This document shows, piece by piece, positions 43,178 through 55,408 of a DNA stretch of 64,000 nucleotides; position 1 is the first letter of the stretch; every line of letters begins with the position of its first letter. The notes beneath the pieces are model-generated. The model was given only the letters and a program-made list of their open reading frames with translations, had not been told where the DNA came from and did no database searches. This DNA comes from Selaginella moellendorffii (Eukaryota > Streptophyta > Lycopodiopsida > Selaginellales > Selaginellaceae). The stretch is from assembly GCF_000143415.4 (NCBI RefSeq), contig NW_003314269.1, positions 296,847 through 360,846 of the forward strand, given 5' to 3'. The position numbers and the translations under genes were made by a program.

Positions 43178-44286
43178 TCGGGACCGAGACCGAGACCAAG
43201 GCCAAGGCCGAGACCGAGCCCGAGCCCGAGTCCGAGTCTGAATCCGAGTCCGAGTCCGAGTCCGAGTCCGAGTCCGAGTCCGAAGCCTGAGAGGGTGAAA
43301 GCCCAAAGCGTTCGTCTCCCAGACCCTGGGGGGTTTGGTGAGCTCCAAAAGTATAGTAGGGGGAGGACTGCAGTGGAGCCAGTTTGGCCAGGAAAGGCCA
43401 GTTTGGCCCAGGAAGGCCGGACCCAGTGTTGGGTGATGAGATGCCCACTGTGAAGTCCAAGACTAGAGTGAACACGGACCGACAAGCGGGGTAGCTTGGT
43501 GAAGTGTTCAAGAGCCGGCTCCAGTTCCCCCGGGAGATCGACTGGCCGATGCTCCCAGTCCAAGTGTGGGTGGCACTACCTACTTGGATACCTGTCGTGG
43601 CTCAATGGAACCTCGCTCTAAGCCCATGGCTAGAGCACCTAAAGGCGGAAGGCGGGGAGAGTACCCAGGTGGCTCGCGTAAGGCCACGGTGTTCCGAAAT
43701 GTTGTCCCAAAGGCCCAAACTGTGGAAAGGAAGAGGAGCAGTCCTCTGGGGTAGTGACCAAGGACACAGTCGTGTGGTGAGGAAGTCCCAGAGGACTGTG
43801 GGACTTAGTGGTCGGGCCTGTGGGTCTCGATCCAGTGGCAGTGTTGGCAAGCACGGCCAGGGGCAGAAAGGGACTTAGTGGGGACTGACAGAGGGATATT
43901 GGGGAAGGTTATTCCCCTTGTCGGTGGGCATCCTAAGGATGCTAAGGAGTGGATCTGAGATGACCACTCACGGATGGTTTGCCTAGTCTTGGAGAGCCAA
44001 GACGGTGATGCAAGTGGTATTGGACTACCAGTGTGGCAAAGGTGATTGGGCATGGCCTTAGCGTAACAGGCTGCTATGTCAGTGGTACCTTTGAGTGTCG
44101 GCCATGGGATCGGACACGTGGTGCACTTGGACCAAGTGCAAATGTTGAGTGGCATGGATGCCATTCTCGGGGCTAGCAAGTCCCAAGTCCTGGATTGGAC
44201 TTATGGAGGTTGTGAATGAGACTCCTCCAAGTGGTCAGAGGTGTGGTTAAGTGACTAAACTAGAATGGAAAATTTAGTCGCCTACA
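42697..44286 (+). repeat. Family L 5' LTR (1590 bp)
   Basis: TGTGAGACACAAAATCCC to TTAGTCGCCTACA. Over its last 966 bases it differs from the 3' LTR at three positions, all transitions. A short-period array lies at about 42930-43285. Confidence 0.88.
42930..43285 (+). repeat. 35-bp and 6-bp repeat array in Family L 5' LTR
   Basis: 35-base units (start CCGAGATGGA at 42931, 42966, 43001, 43036) grade into GAGACC runs (about 43118-43200) and GAGTCC runs (about 43225-43285). No phase contains a stop, so long frames are open on both strands in most frames. These encode Ser-Asp, Arg-Asp, Glu-Thr or Gly-Leu strings and are not genes. Confidence 0.85.
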
Positions 44287-47200
44287 ATTTGGTATCGGAG
44301 CTGTTCCTTAGTCTGACTTTTATTGGTGCTCAAATATATCACCACTGGTGTTGGCAACGGAAGGTCCGAGAAGTGGGCCTATCCTTGAGGAGTAGCAGGT
44401 CGGGAAGATATGGCTCTCCATTACAGTTCATGTGTGAACTTGTAGACAAGGTGGTGGATAGAAAAGGGCCAATAATGGAACGACTTTGGGATCTTGGGAA
44501 CAGTATATGGTTTTCCTCAAAGAGTTGAGGATGTGATCCAGATGAGCGTTTGACTTAGCAAACTGGCTAATGTAGTTGTGGTAAACAACTACAGTTGGGA
44601 TCACGGGAAAGATAAAGACTCCAAAGCAATAAAGGAGTCACAAGATTTTCCTCATATAGTTGAGGTTGGTGCTCATGAATGTGAGACCAGAAGTAATGAC
44701 CGTGGGAGGTCAAATACGGAAGAGGACTCAAGTCCTTGAAAAGGTAGCCGGGGCTACCTCTAATAAATGCTGGAACAACCCAAGGAGTTGGGGGTGTATT
44801 AAGTGGATGAGTTGGTGTTCTCATCACATGGACAAATAGTCCTAAGGGGCAAAGGTTGCCCCCAGAGAACAAAATCAAATGTCGGAGTAACACTTGTGAA
44901 AATAGTCCTTTTGAGTAGGACAGGAATGCAAGAAGTGTATTCCAGTGAGCTAGTGCCTCACAAGTAGGACCTTACGGGTCTGTGGATTAACCAAGTTCAA
45001 AACTGCTGGATGACTCAAGTAGAGTCAACGGATGGTCCTAAAAGGACTGATGGAAGCATTTGGACTGAGGTGTGTTGTACCCCACAAAGGATGGGGGGGG
45101 ATCATAGGATCCAAGGATGAGAATAGAGGGTATCTCATCGATGGCAAAATGTGCCATGCTAAAGTTATGGGAAAGGTGTTCCCAGAAGAAAACAACTTTG
45201 ACATAAAGTTGTGTGTGACCTCTATGGTGCAGTGCTAACGGATGGTTGGCATGAGAAAGAGCGGTGTTGGTCTTGGCAAAGACTTAGACACGAAGGGGAA
45301 ATGTCATAGAGGTAGGCTCGTGGAGCTGATGGTGTGGAGACACTAAATGTGCCAAGGTGTGATACCTTGAGGCTATGTTGGTGGGTTCATGAGAACCCCT
45401 TGCCATAGGAATCCCAATGGAAATGGGAATAGCATAGCCTAAGCTGTAGAGCATGCAGTTGGAGTGTGGTGACCCAGATAATGATGGAGGTGTGAAAGCA
45501 CCAAGCAATGAGTTGTAGGACTTGACAACTATGAGGCAACTAAGCAAGAGGTGCAAAATAACTGATTAAACGGGTAGAAGGTAGCTACCCAAGACTTCTT
45601 AATAGCATAGGGAAGTTGGATATACCCTTACGGGGGATAAGTTGCTTGTGTTGCAATATAGTAAGTCAATATCATAAAAGGAAATACTCATTGTCAAGAA
45701 AGCCATCATTGGGACACCCGAACACTCTAGAACACCAGAAGGTGGTATTTGATGTCGCGAGGGCAATGGATAAAGCCCAAGGGACTAAGTCCCTAGCGAA
45801 TGATGGATAGAAGGTGCTATCCAAATGTCCAAGGTTGCGGAGACAGGAGAGGACTGTCTACCCGAGTTAGACAAAGCCAAAAATGGAATTTTGGCAAGGC
45901 TAGTGATGGGCATGTAAAGGCCCATAAGCAACAATGTAATCCCAGTGTGTGGGATTATAAGGTGAGCATACCCGGATTGAGGAACCACTCCCTAGGCTAT
46001 TGGGTAGATTCATCCCTAAGAATACTTGCTAAAGCATGATAGAAAGTGCAAAGCTATCCTCCTGGTCTGGAGGAGAATGACCAAAGGAAAGGTGTGAAGC
46101 CAAAAAGCAAGAAGCGAGGGGATAGAACCGAACCGTAGGAATCAAAGGGCATAACCAAGGTTGGTTATGCCAGCTGGGAGTGGAGAATCAAGTGGAGGCT
46201 CGAGGGTGTTGCCGCTAGCAACCGTGATGCCATGGAGAGTCTAAAATATGGAAATGTCCATGTTAGACTATGTGGCATTTAGAAGGCTTGCAAAAAGGGA
46301 GGCCTTAGCAAGCTGAGGGACAAAGTTCCTTCAAAGTTCCCAAAGACGATTCTAGGTAGCTTAGTACCTAGAAAGGCCAAGTGTAAATGGTTCATGGAAT
46401 GCGCGAAATCAGAGTGGCGCAGCAGAAGCGTGGTCTTGAAGCTTGCCATGAGGCAAGGCTATCAAGGTTAGGGAAGTAGTTCCCGAGTGTTCAAGGAGAG
46501 GGCTTTGAACGAAAGTCAATGGTTAAGGACTTTCACGCTTATGCAGGAACCATGTTACAGTGGTCGAAGGACTTGCCAAGCGAGATTGGCACGTCGGGGG
46601 AACAAATACCCTAGTTGAAGGTGATAACTTCAAAAAGGGTGGGCCATGGGGCCGAGCATGGAGGAGTCCATGCATGATCACAGACATGTCAAGTGAGAGG
46701 ACTTGGCAGTGTGGAGGAACTAGGTTCCTAAGTTGTGATCTGTAGCGCGCTTTAAAAATAAGTTGGTGCACCGGCGTGGGGAGTCACGCCAGGCATCTTG
46801 TGTGATGCCGTCCGTAGATGCATATACGGAGGTTGGGTTCGAGTCCCGACCCTCTAGTGCTTGGGTTCGAGTCCCAAATCACTAGGGCGTGGTGATGGTT
46901 TGGAATATGAGGACACTCATATTTCGGTGGTCATGGACTCTCAGTGGGGAGACTGGTTTGGGCACACCGCCAAGCGAGGGATGCCTCAGAGTCGTGATGC
47001 ACGGTTAGATTGCTTAGTGTGAAAGCTCAGCGTATCTAACTTGAACGCTTTGGTGCAAGTGGCACCAAGGTCGTGGTGAGTGAGATGGGGACACCTAATC
47101 TCAGTTGCTATGAACCCTTGTCCGTAAGGGCTGGCTTGGGTGCACCGCCAAGTGTGGGGGATGCCCCCGGGGTTATAGTCAACAACTTGGAGGTCTAGAA

Positions 47201-48387
47201 GACCAAGTACCTCTTGGCAACTCTGTTAAGGTGCCAAGGTGAGATCACTAGGTGATCTTATGGCCAGATAAGGACAAGGTCCTTGGTTGGCTAAGGAATG
47301 AAGTTCCTGGTTCAAAAATGTTGAAATTGAACTATTTAAGGTGGTGTGGCTTGGTCGTGATGACCAAGTGGGAAGAGCACCTAAGGGAAATAAACTATGT
47401 CCTTGCAATGGCATAGTGAGTCCGAGGAAAGTAGTCTCTATAAAAGACCCATGGGAGGGTCACGAAGTTGGGCCATGGATAGAGCCCATAGCAGAAGATG
47501 CTAAAGAGATGTACTAGGGGTGAACATCCTCCGGATTTGGCAAAGAAGAGTCTTTGCTATGGAACTGAAACAATACCTCAAGGAGGGAGGTAGAGATTCG
47601 ATGTTGTTTGGTGCAACAATCAACGGATAGGAGCAAAAGATGAGTGGCCAAGATAGGGCCGTGGAATCCCTTGGAAAGAATCCAAGTGACAAAGTTAGGC
47701 GAGGAACACTAATGTGTTGGACGCTAACAAGTTGCGGGAAAGGAAGTGTGTTTCCAAGGAGGGATTCCGAAATGCTCCGATTTGGCGAAAGTGGAAGCTC
47801 CAAGGGAGGGAGCGGTAAGGTAGCCAAATGATAGGGCCATGAACAGCCTTAGCACAAAGTATGATAACTGGAACTTTGGCACGAAATAGAAGAGAGGATG
47901 ATGGTGCCTTCGAGTAGAGAACTTCCTAGGATGGGAAGTGGAGTTGCACAAAAGGTGCAAGGCAAGGTGTCGGAGACACCTAGGAAATTGACTCCAAGAA
48001 GTCAAAATTCAAAGTTCCAAAGTGCAAAGGTTATATCGATGGAAATTGAGACTACTCGAGAAGGAGTAGTGGGATTGACTTAGAGAAGGGTCTCTAAGAG
48101 GTTTAGCGAGAACTAAACCAATAAAAGGAGAGAACCACTATATGTGGTCCAATCAGTCTCTAAGTTGGAGAGACTACCCTCCTTAGAGGATATGCAAAAG
48201 GCATGGTGAGCCTTCAATGTCCAACCATTGACGAATATGGAGAAGGCATGGTGAGCCTTCAATGTCACACCATTGACAAATATTGGCTACGCGCCAAGGA
48301 TAGAAATGGTAACACATGCGGGTGTTACTTTATAAAATGGTTCACCGTTCGATGAGGACATCGAACTTCGTCTATGGGTGGTGGAGT
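44287..48387 (+). other. Family L internal region, non-coding
   Basis: Primer site at the left end, then 4 kb with only short frames. Older, decayed copies of parts of it occur at 5530-7790 and 38740-39723. Two tRNA T-arm-like hairpins lie at 46833-46877. Confidence 0.75.
46833..46877 (+). other. Two tandem T-arm-like hairpins
   Basis: TTGGGTTCGAGTCCCGA (46833-46849) and TTGGGTTCGAGTCCCAA (46861-46877), each a 5-bp stem with the loop TTCGAGT. A 5-bp stem CCGTA...TACGG just upstream (46812-46829) resembles an anticodon arm, but no acceptor or D-arm is found, so it is not a tRNA gene. The inverted old copy keeps both motifs near 39350-39400. Confidence 0.5.
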
Positions 48388-48953
48388 TGTGAGAAACCAA
48401 AATCCCTAGGCCCCAAAGTGGAGCCGGAAAGGGTGCCACGTGGTAGTGGCTGAAGCGAGAGCCAAACGAGCGTAACACGTTTGGACCAAAAGCTCCAACT
48501 TGAAAAGTCAAGAGCGGGAGTGGAACTCCCAACGAAGTGCTCGAGGAACGAGCACGAAGCGAGCAAAAAGCGAGGCTCCAAAAAGGGACCCAAAAGGACC
48601 AACACATGACACGTGGAAGTGTCCGAGATGGACTCGAGTTGGAGTCCGAAGTGGAGTCCGAGATGGACTCGAGTTGGAGTCCGAAGTGGAGTCCGAGATG
48701 GACCCGAGTTGGAGTCCGAAGTGGAGTCCGAGATGGACCCGAGTTGGAGTCCGAAGTGGAGTCCGAGATGGACCCGAGTTGGAGTCCGAAGTGGAGTCCG
48801 AGATGGACCCGAGATGGAGTCCGAGATGGAGTCCGAAGTGGAGTCCGAGGTGGACCCGAGATGGACCCGAGTTGGAGTCCGCAGTGGAGTCCGAGATGGA
48901 CCCGAGATGGAGTCCGAGATGGAGTCCGAGATGGAGTCCGAAGTCGAGACCGG

Positions 48954-48997
<44 letters not shown>

Positions 48998-50106
48998 TCG
49001 GGACCGAGACCGAGACCGAGGCCGAGGCCAAGACCGAGCCCGAGCCCGAGTCCGAGTCTGAATCCGAGTCCGAGTCCGAGTCCGAGTCCGAGTCCGAGTC
49101 CGGAGCCTGAGAGGGTGAAAGCCCAAAGTGTTCGTCTCCCAGACCCTGGGGGGTTTGGTGAGCTCCAAAAGTATAGTAGGGGGAGGACTGCAGTGGAGCC
49201 AGTTTGGCCAGGAAAGGCCAGTTTGGCCCAGGAAGGCCGGACCCAGTGTTGGGTGATGAGATGCCCACTGTGAAGTCCAAGACTAGAGTGAACACGGACC
49301 GACAAGCGGGGTAGCTTGGTGAAGTGTTCAAGAGCCGGCTCCAGTTCCCCCGGGAGATCGACTGGCCGATGCTCCCAGTCCAAGTGTGGGTGGCACTACC
49401 TACTTGGATACCTGTTGTGGCTCAATGGAACCTCGCTCTAAGCCCATGGCTAGAGCACCTAAAGGCGGAAGGCAGGGAGAGTACCCAGGTGGCTCGCGTA
49501 AGGCCACGGTGTTCCGAAATGTTGTCCCAAAGGCCCAAACTGTGGAAAGGAAGAGGAGCAGTCCTCTGGGGTAGTGACCAAGGACACAGTCGTGTGGTGA
49601 GGAAGTCCTAGAGGACTGTGGGACTTAGTGGTCGGGCCTGTGGGTCTCGATCCAGTGGCAGTGTTGGCAAGCACGGCCAGGGGCAGAAAGGGACTTAGTG
49701 GGGACTGACAGAGGGATATTGGGGAAGGTTATTCCCCTTGTCGGTGGGCATCCTAAGGATGCTAAGGAGTGGATCTGAGATGACCACTCACGGATGGTTT
49801 GCCTAGTCTTGGAGAGCCAAGACGGTGATGCAAGTGGTATTGGACTACCAGTGTGGCAAAGGTGATTGGGCATGGCCTTAGCGTAACAGGCTGCTATGTC
49901 AGTGGTACCTTTGAGTGTCGGCCATGGGATCGGACACGTGGTGCACTTGGACCAAGTGCAAATGTTGAGTGGCATGGATGCCATTCTCGGGGCTAGCAAG
50001 TCCCAAGTCCTGGATTGGACTTATGGAGGTTGTGAATGAGACTCCTCCAAGTGGTCAGAGGTGTGGTTAAGTGACTAAACTAGAATGGAAAATTTAGTCG
50101 CCTACA
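48388..50106 (+). repeat. Family L 3' LTR (1719 bp)
   Basis: TGTGAGAAACCAAAATCCC to TCGCCTACA. It is 129 bases longer than the 5' LTR, nearly all of it extra 35-base-type units in the array (about 48623-49105). Otherwise near-identical. Confidence 0.88.
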
Positions 50107-50955
50107 CAGTCCTAGAGTAACCAGCATCCCAATGCTAGGACTAACACGCAAAACGGAGCCAAACGGAGTCTGGCGCTATTTCGGCATACCGGTGGCCTAA
50201 CGCGAGGACATGGGTACTCCACCAACTAGCATGGAATGGAACTTGGGCTTAGACCCAAGCCGGACGCAAAACAAGGACAGGCATGCAAATGGAAGCTAGA
50301 CTATGCCTCAGGTTGGTCGGCCATGCCCGACCTACCCACTATCCCTACTATACATTTGGAAACCCCCACAGCCCCCCCCTTGAGGAACACACGCTTTGGG
50401 CTTTCACCGCAAGCCTCCCTTAGTATCAGGAGTTAGTCTCTAGGACAAGCTTGAAACCTACTAAATATAGAATGTCCTTAGATTGCAAATTTGGACACGG
50501 GACAAACACCATCGTGTTCAGGCCAATCTCTACATTCCGTAAATATGCCAAATGAGCAAATATGGACACTTTCCATAAATAGCATTTGGGATTGAATTGA
50601 GACTAACGCTAAGGGCATGATAGCGAGGGTGTTTGGCAGACACAGTAAGCTATCATCTAGCGATATTGAGGGACCAATCTCAATATCGCGTGGGTTCCCA
50701 ACACTAGCAAGTGCAAGTCAACGAATGAGTTTCTCTAACCAGGTCAAGTATGCTTGACAAATAGCACGTAGGAATTCCGTCCTTATGCCCATCTAGTCAA
50801 GTGCACACGTGAAGACCAGTTTCTCAACTAGCTTAGGCAGAGATTGATAACGGGCCCAGCAATACCGATCTCCTGCCATCGTGGCAGTAAGGTAAGAGTG
50901 TCCGTAAGGACTACTCGACAAGTAACTTTCGATACCCAAAGTCACATTCGCGACA
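50107..50955 (-). repeat. Family T LTR, right part
   Basis: Begins with the duplicated CAGTC and continues the LTR to TTCGCGACA at 50955. A polypurine tract follows (50956-50966, plus strand CTCTCCCCCCC). With the left part the LTR is about 1.08 kb. Confidence 0.85.
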
Positions 50956-53900
50956 CTCTCCCCCCCTAGGGAAGATCGACGTCCTCATCGATGCATACTC
51001 GAGTCTAGAATACCGCCAAGGAAACAACTCCAGAAAAAGTTCACGGTACTCACACTATGTGAGAAATGCACCAACTTAAATGAGTTAAGAGGCAACCTCT
51101 TTGTCTAATGCGGATGCGCTACCAGCTCAGACACCTTCCGGCCGTCGCTGACAAGGAAATGACCAACAGAGTCAGCCACCCTTGCTGCTCTGGGAGTCAC
51201 CCAGCTTACAAAAGTGTGATACACCCCTGCCCGCAAGGACATAGAGAGAGAAGCCAGAGGCCCCAACCTTCCTGAGCAAAGAAACCAAACCCGTCGATAA
51301 GGTTTAGATAGACTACTGTAAACAGGCAGTTAAAGTTGTTTACACGGTCACACCCTTTTAATGGAAGAAGGAACATCGACAGAGAGGCGGGTTATGTGAC
51401 CAGTCGACAGTAGCTACCCCATGACTAGAGATTTCAACATGCACACAAAGTGCCAAAGTTAGTCTACCTATACTGGCCCAAGTTCCCAAGATCAATAGAT
51501 GGACAATATCAAAGTCAAAGACAATGATATCTAAGAGACTTAAGTATCAATGAGTAAAACTTAGATTAGAACACAAAAGTATTCCAAGTAAGTTATCATC
51601 CGATAAACTAGTATTATAGGATAGGAACCACCAAGCTCATCATGCTTGGAAAACATAAGAGTCACCATCAAACAAAATTCAATAGCAAGTATATCATCAA
51701 GTAAACTCAATGATAAAGTTTAACTATTAAAGATTGCAGACAAAATGCCAAACAACTTACGAAAGATAACTCAAAGAACACAAAGTATTGACTGACAAGC
51801 AAAATGCTCGTGAATGTATCACCCAAAAGAAATAACATCCAAATCTATCAAAACTAACTCGAGGAATAATCAACAGAAGAGAATGAATGTGGTAAGACCA
51901 ACAAACACTCATTCCTGCCAACTATCACAAAAGCCAATCTGAATAGATCCCAGCCAACAATACCAAGGAACTCAAGTTGCCTAAGTAAGTGTCAGCAACA
52001 TCCTACTGATGTCTCAAACCCAAGAGACCAATCCAAAGCAAACCACAAAGAACATGTGGTATTGCGAAAAGCCAAAAGCTATCAAAGAGAATAACTAACC
52101 ATCATGAAAGATCATCAATTATCCTATCAAAAAGATATGCCAAATCATCATCAAGCAAGAATCTACCATCCCGAAGAATAGCAAATAATTCCAGACCAAC
52201 AATAATCAGACAAAACTTTTGATAAGGATAATCAACTACCCTAGATGATAATCAATCATCACCAATGATTGCTAAATGTAAAAACCAACTTCAACATTGA
52301 AACTAATGAGCCAAAATGCCTTCCCCAACAACTTCTAACAAATGGACCACAAGCATGAAAACTCAAGGAACCAAAAGCTCGAAGAAGCTTATAACTAAGT
52401 CTTGCCTAATAATCATCACAAGTCTTGCATGAACTAACTTCAATGCTATTAAAGAAATCATGGTGTAACCCACAATATTTTCCTCAACATATCCATAAGT
52501 TAAACTTCATAATGCCAAAGCTAATGAAGAGCATATCTGCATCAATTCAAAAGCTAAGCATAACGAAGCTATGCTCAACAAGTGATCACTAAACGATCCT
52601 CCATGAATCCATTTATAGCAACACATAACTCACTTCATAGCAAGCACAAGAAGAATCATTCATGATCGATATATTCCAACTCAAATCCAGCAAGGACTCA
52701 AATATTCTAATAGCAATCACTAACTCTTCATCTCGTAAAGCTAGCATAGTCCATGACTGAATCCCTTTTAAAGGAAAAGCGGAAGCTCAACCCTCTACTA
52801 AATAATCTCGTCTAGAACACAACTAACTTAAACTTGCCACTCAACTCGTTTGAACGCTAACATAGTTGCTAATTAGCAAATGCATGAATGCTAACAACAT
52901 AAAGCTATAACCAAACCATCAACACTATCTTCATTAAGACTAATAAAACTCAATATCAATTTTATAAAGAGACATCTCATCTCATTCGAATCTCAACATC
53001 AATATTGTCAACAACAAGGCATCACCTCAATGTTATCAACATCATAACAAAACTAAAAGAAAGCAAAAGTGAATCACCACTCAAAGCTCTTTAGCAACCA
53101 AGCTAACCAAAGTCAAAGATACTATACTTAATATCCAAGACCAATCCTTCAACATTACTCAGGTACAGATAACACTTCCTCAAGGAGTGAATCACCACAT
53201 CCAAGACTCAATGAAATCCAACACCACGGATTAAATGCAACCAAATGACATCGACAGAGGTAGAGTTGACATGCCAACATGGAAAACCCATGTAAGTTTA
53301 ACAACACGATCCTCCACAACACCATCCGGTAAAGTAAACCCATCACTGTTAAATCTTCATCGAGCGAAACAAGTGTCAAACAGTCCTTGACGAAGTCTTA
53401 CAGGCAATCATTAGTCGCAAAGCAACTAACCATCACTTTTTCAACTTGCTTTCACGAGACCCAAACACTAAACTCACGTCATTTAGTCATACACTTGTCC
53501 AACATGAACGTGATACCTTCGGTATGAGATAAAAGTTCATAGACAAGCACAAACCAAATGACCACTCGAATCCAACTCAACCGCGATAACATATCTAGTC
53601 AATAGCTCTGAGCATGCCTTGAAGAGGCTAGCTATACATGATCAACACTTAGTCGAAACTAAAGTGAAGACCATGAGATGGATCATATTGGTACACAACC
53701 TCCTCATAGACAAAGCTATAGTATGGGTACCAACATCTCAACCTTAAACAACTAAGTTGAACATCACCATCTTTAGCCAAGGCGCAGGGCCACCAAGACC
53801 AAGTCAAGATCAGTGACAGCTCACTACTCTCATAGAGTCTAACGAAATGTAAAGTGCAACCTGCCACCAAGCATAACGTTACAAAAGAAAGGCACAAGGG

Positions 53901-55167
53901 TCACCTTTCTAGAAAAGTGCAATGGCCACTTTTCTACACTAACTCTAGACTCTATTCAACTTAATTGCCTTAGCCCCAAAAGTTAGCATCCCTTTCAGGC
54001 TGCATTATACAAACTACCTACTAAGGTTTAAGCCAACCAAAGTCAACTCCAACCCTTTCACTACTTTGTACTAGCTTACGAAAATGGAATGGTTTTCGAA
54101 CAAAGTGATCAACAGATCAACCATTGGATAAGTCTAAGAAAATTTGTAGAAAATTTCCATCCTAGAGAAAGAATAACTCTCAGTCTAGGAATACAAACTT
54201 TCAAGACTCAACCAACTTCCTCCTACTAACAACTTCACATAGGTTCACCTCAACACAAATTCTCATGACCCATAGTATGCTTAATCCTCGAACATCTTTT
54301 TGCCCATTCTTTCGACATCCAACACTGACATCTGTAAAATGCAAATGGAACATCCAAGGCTTGATCACAAAGACCACATCTTCGGATATCCACATTTCAC
54401 TAACACTCTTTTTCAACCATCTTCAAGATCCAATTGTGAAGCTAAAACACTAACAAGAAAAATGACATGGAAAATCAAGCTCTAAAGAACTTTCCTCATC
54501 ACTTAAAATAACAATGCCACTTCCACTAACACAAGTGCTAATAATGTCAATGCCTCAATCTCACACCTTCTCTATCCAACAATCTACTCCAAGTGTTAAC
54601 GGATCAACTAATGAGCTATAACAAATGCTACAACCCTTTCTAACACCTTATGGGCAAACCCTTAAGGAAATAAGGAACAAGGAACCAACTTAAATTTAGC
54701 ATAATGGACCACCATCGAGAATCTAGTCAAAGCTACTACTACGCTACTTTGTGCAAGTAGACTAGCTTCACCATCAACCACTTTGGGGTTAATCATCGTT
54801 TAACCGAGCAACTTCGTAAACACATTGCTTATTATCATATGGATATGATATGGAAATCACAATGACTTGATCATCAATTGAGCAACACCATGAGCAACTC
54901 CCACGTCATTACTACAAAGGTTTATGTGAGTGTCAAGTGTCAACTCGATTTAACAAAATGCAACATAAATGTCACACTCTACCGATAGAGACTTATAACA
55001 CTGAACACCATTAACTTTTGTTCACAACACGAACAAACTCATGCCACTCTCTTTCCGACCAAACTCAACATTAATCTAACACCAAGTTACTCAAGGAGCA
55101 ATAGCAAAGTTCCCCAGAAAAGAATTGAGCATTACAACTCAAGTCTTCCAATAGCAAGCCTAGACAA
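50956..55167 (-). mobile_element. Family T derivative, internal part next to polypurine tract
   Basis: 4.2 kb of A/C-rich non-coding sequence in minus orientation starting at the polypurine tract. Its last 0.8 kb (54345-55165) duplicates 40872-41690. It stops abruptly at 55167 inside the block, before the primer site. No coding frame with protein character; the longest are about 80 codons. Confidence 0.65.
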
Positions 55168-55408
55168 CATCTCGGACTCCTTCACGTGTCATGTGTTGGT
55201 CCTCTTGTGTCCCTTTTCTAGAGACTCACTTATTGCTCGCTTCATGCTTGTTCCTTAAGCACTTCGTTGGGAGTTCCACTCCCGCTCTTGACCTTTCAAG
55301 TTGGAGCTTTTAGTCCAAACGTGTTATGCTCGTTTGGCTTTCGCTTCGGCCACTACCACATGGCACCCTTTCAGCTCCACTTTAGGGGTTAGGGACTTGT
55401 GTCTCACG
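55168..55408 (-). repeat. Family L LTR start, inverted fragment
   Basis: Reverse complement of the first ~240 bases of the L LTR, ending GTGTCTCACG at 55408 (LTR terminus with one change). It is probably the other end of the old minus-oriented L copy whose LTR end lies at 39724-39886. Confidence 0.7.

Larger units (their letters stand above)
42697..50106 (+). mobile_element. Young complete Family L element (large, non-coding LTR retrotransposon)
   Basis: 7410 bases with a perfect target duplication CAGTC (42692-42696 and 50107-50111), two near-identical LTRs, a Met-type primer site after the 5' LTR (44288-44300, TTTGGTATCGGAG) and a weak purine tract before the 3' LTR. The 4.1 kb interior (44287-48387) has no gag or pol likeness and no frame above about 110 codons. 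This is the layout of a LARD-type non-autonomous element, dependent on proteins from another element not seen here. Confidence 0.88.

Noticed and set aside
42598-43563. Long frames of 200-320 codons on both strands (Ser-Asp, Arg-Arg-Thr, Gly-Leu or Glu-Thr strings), repeated at 48287-49383
   Set aside because: They arise because the 35-, 6- and 12-base LTR repeats contain no stop in any phase; the same DNA is open in most frames and lies inside an LTR.
46812-46877. A tRNA gene
   Set aside because: T-arm and anticodon-like stems exist but there is no acceptor stem or D-arm, and the T-arm is duplicated.
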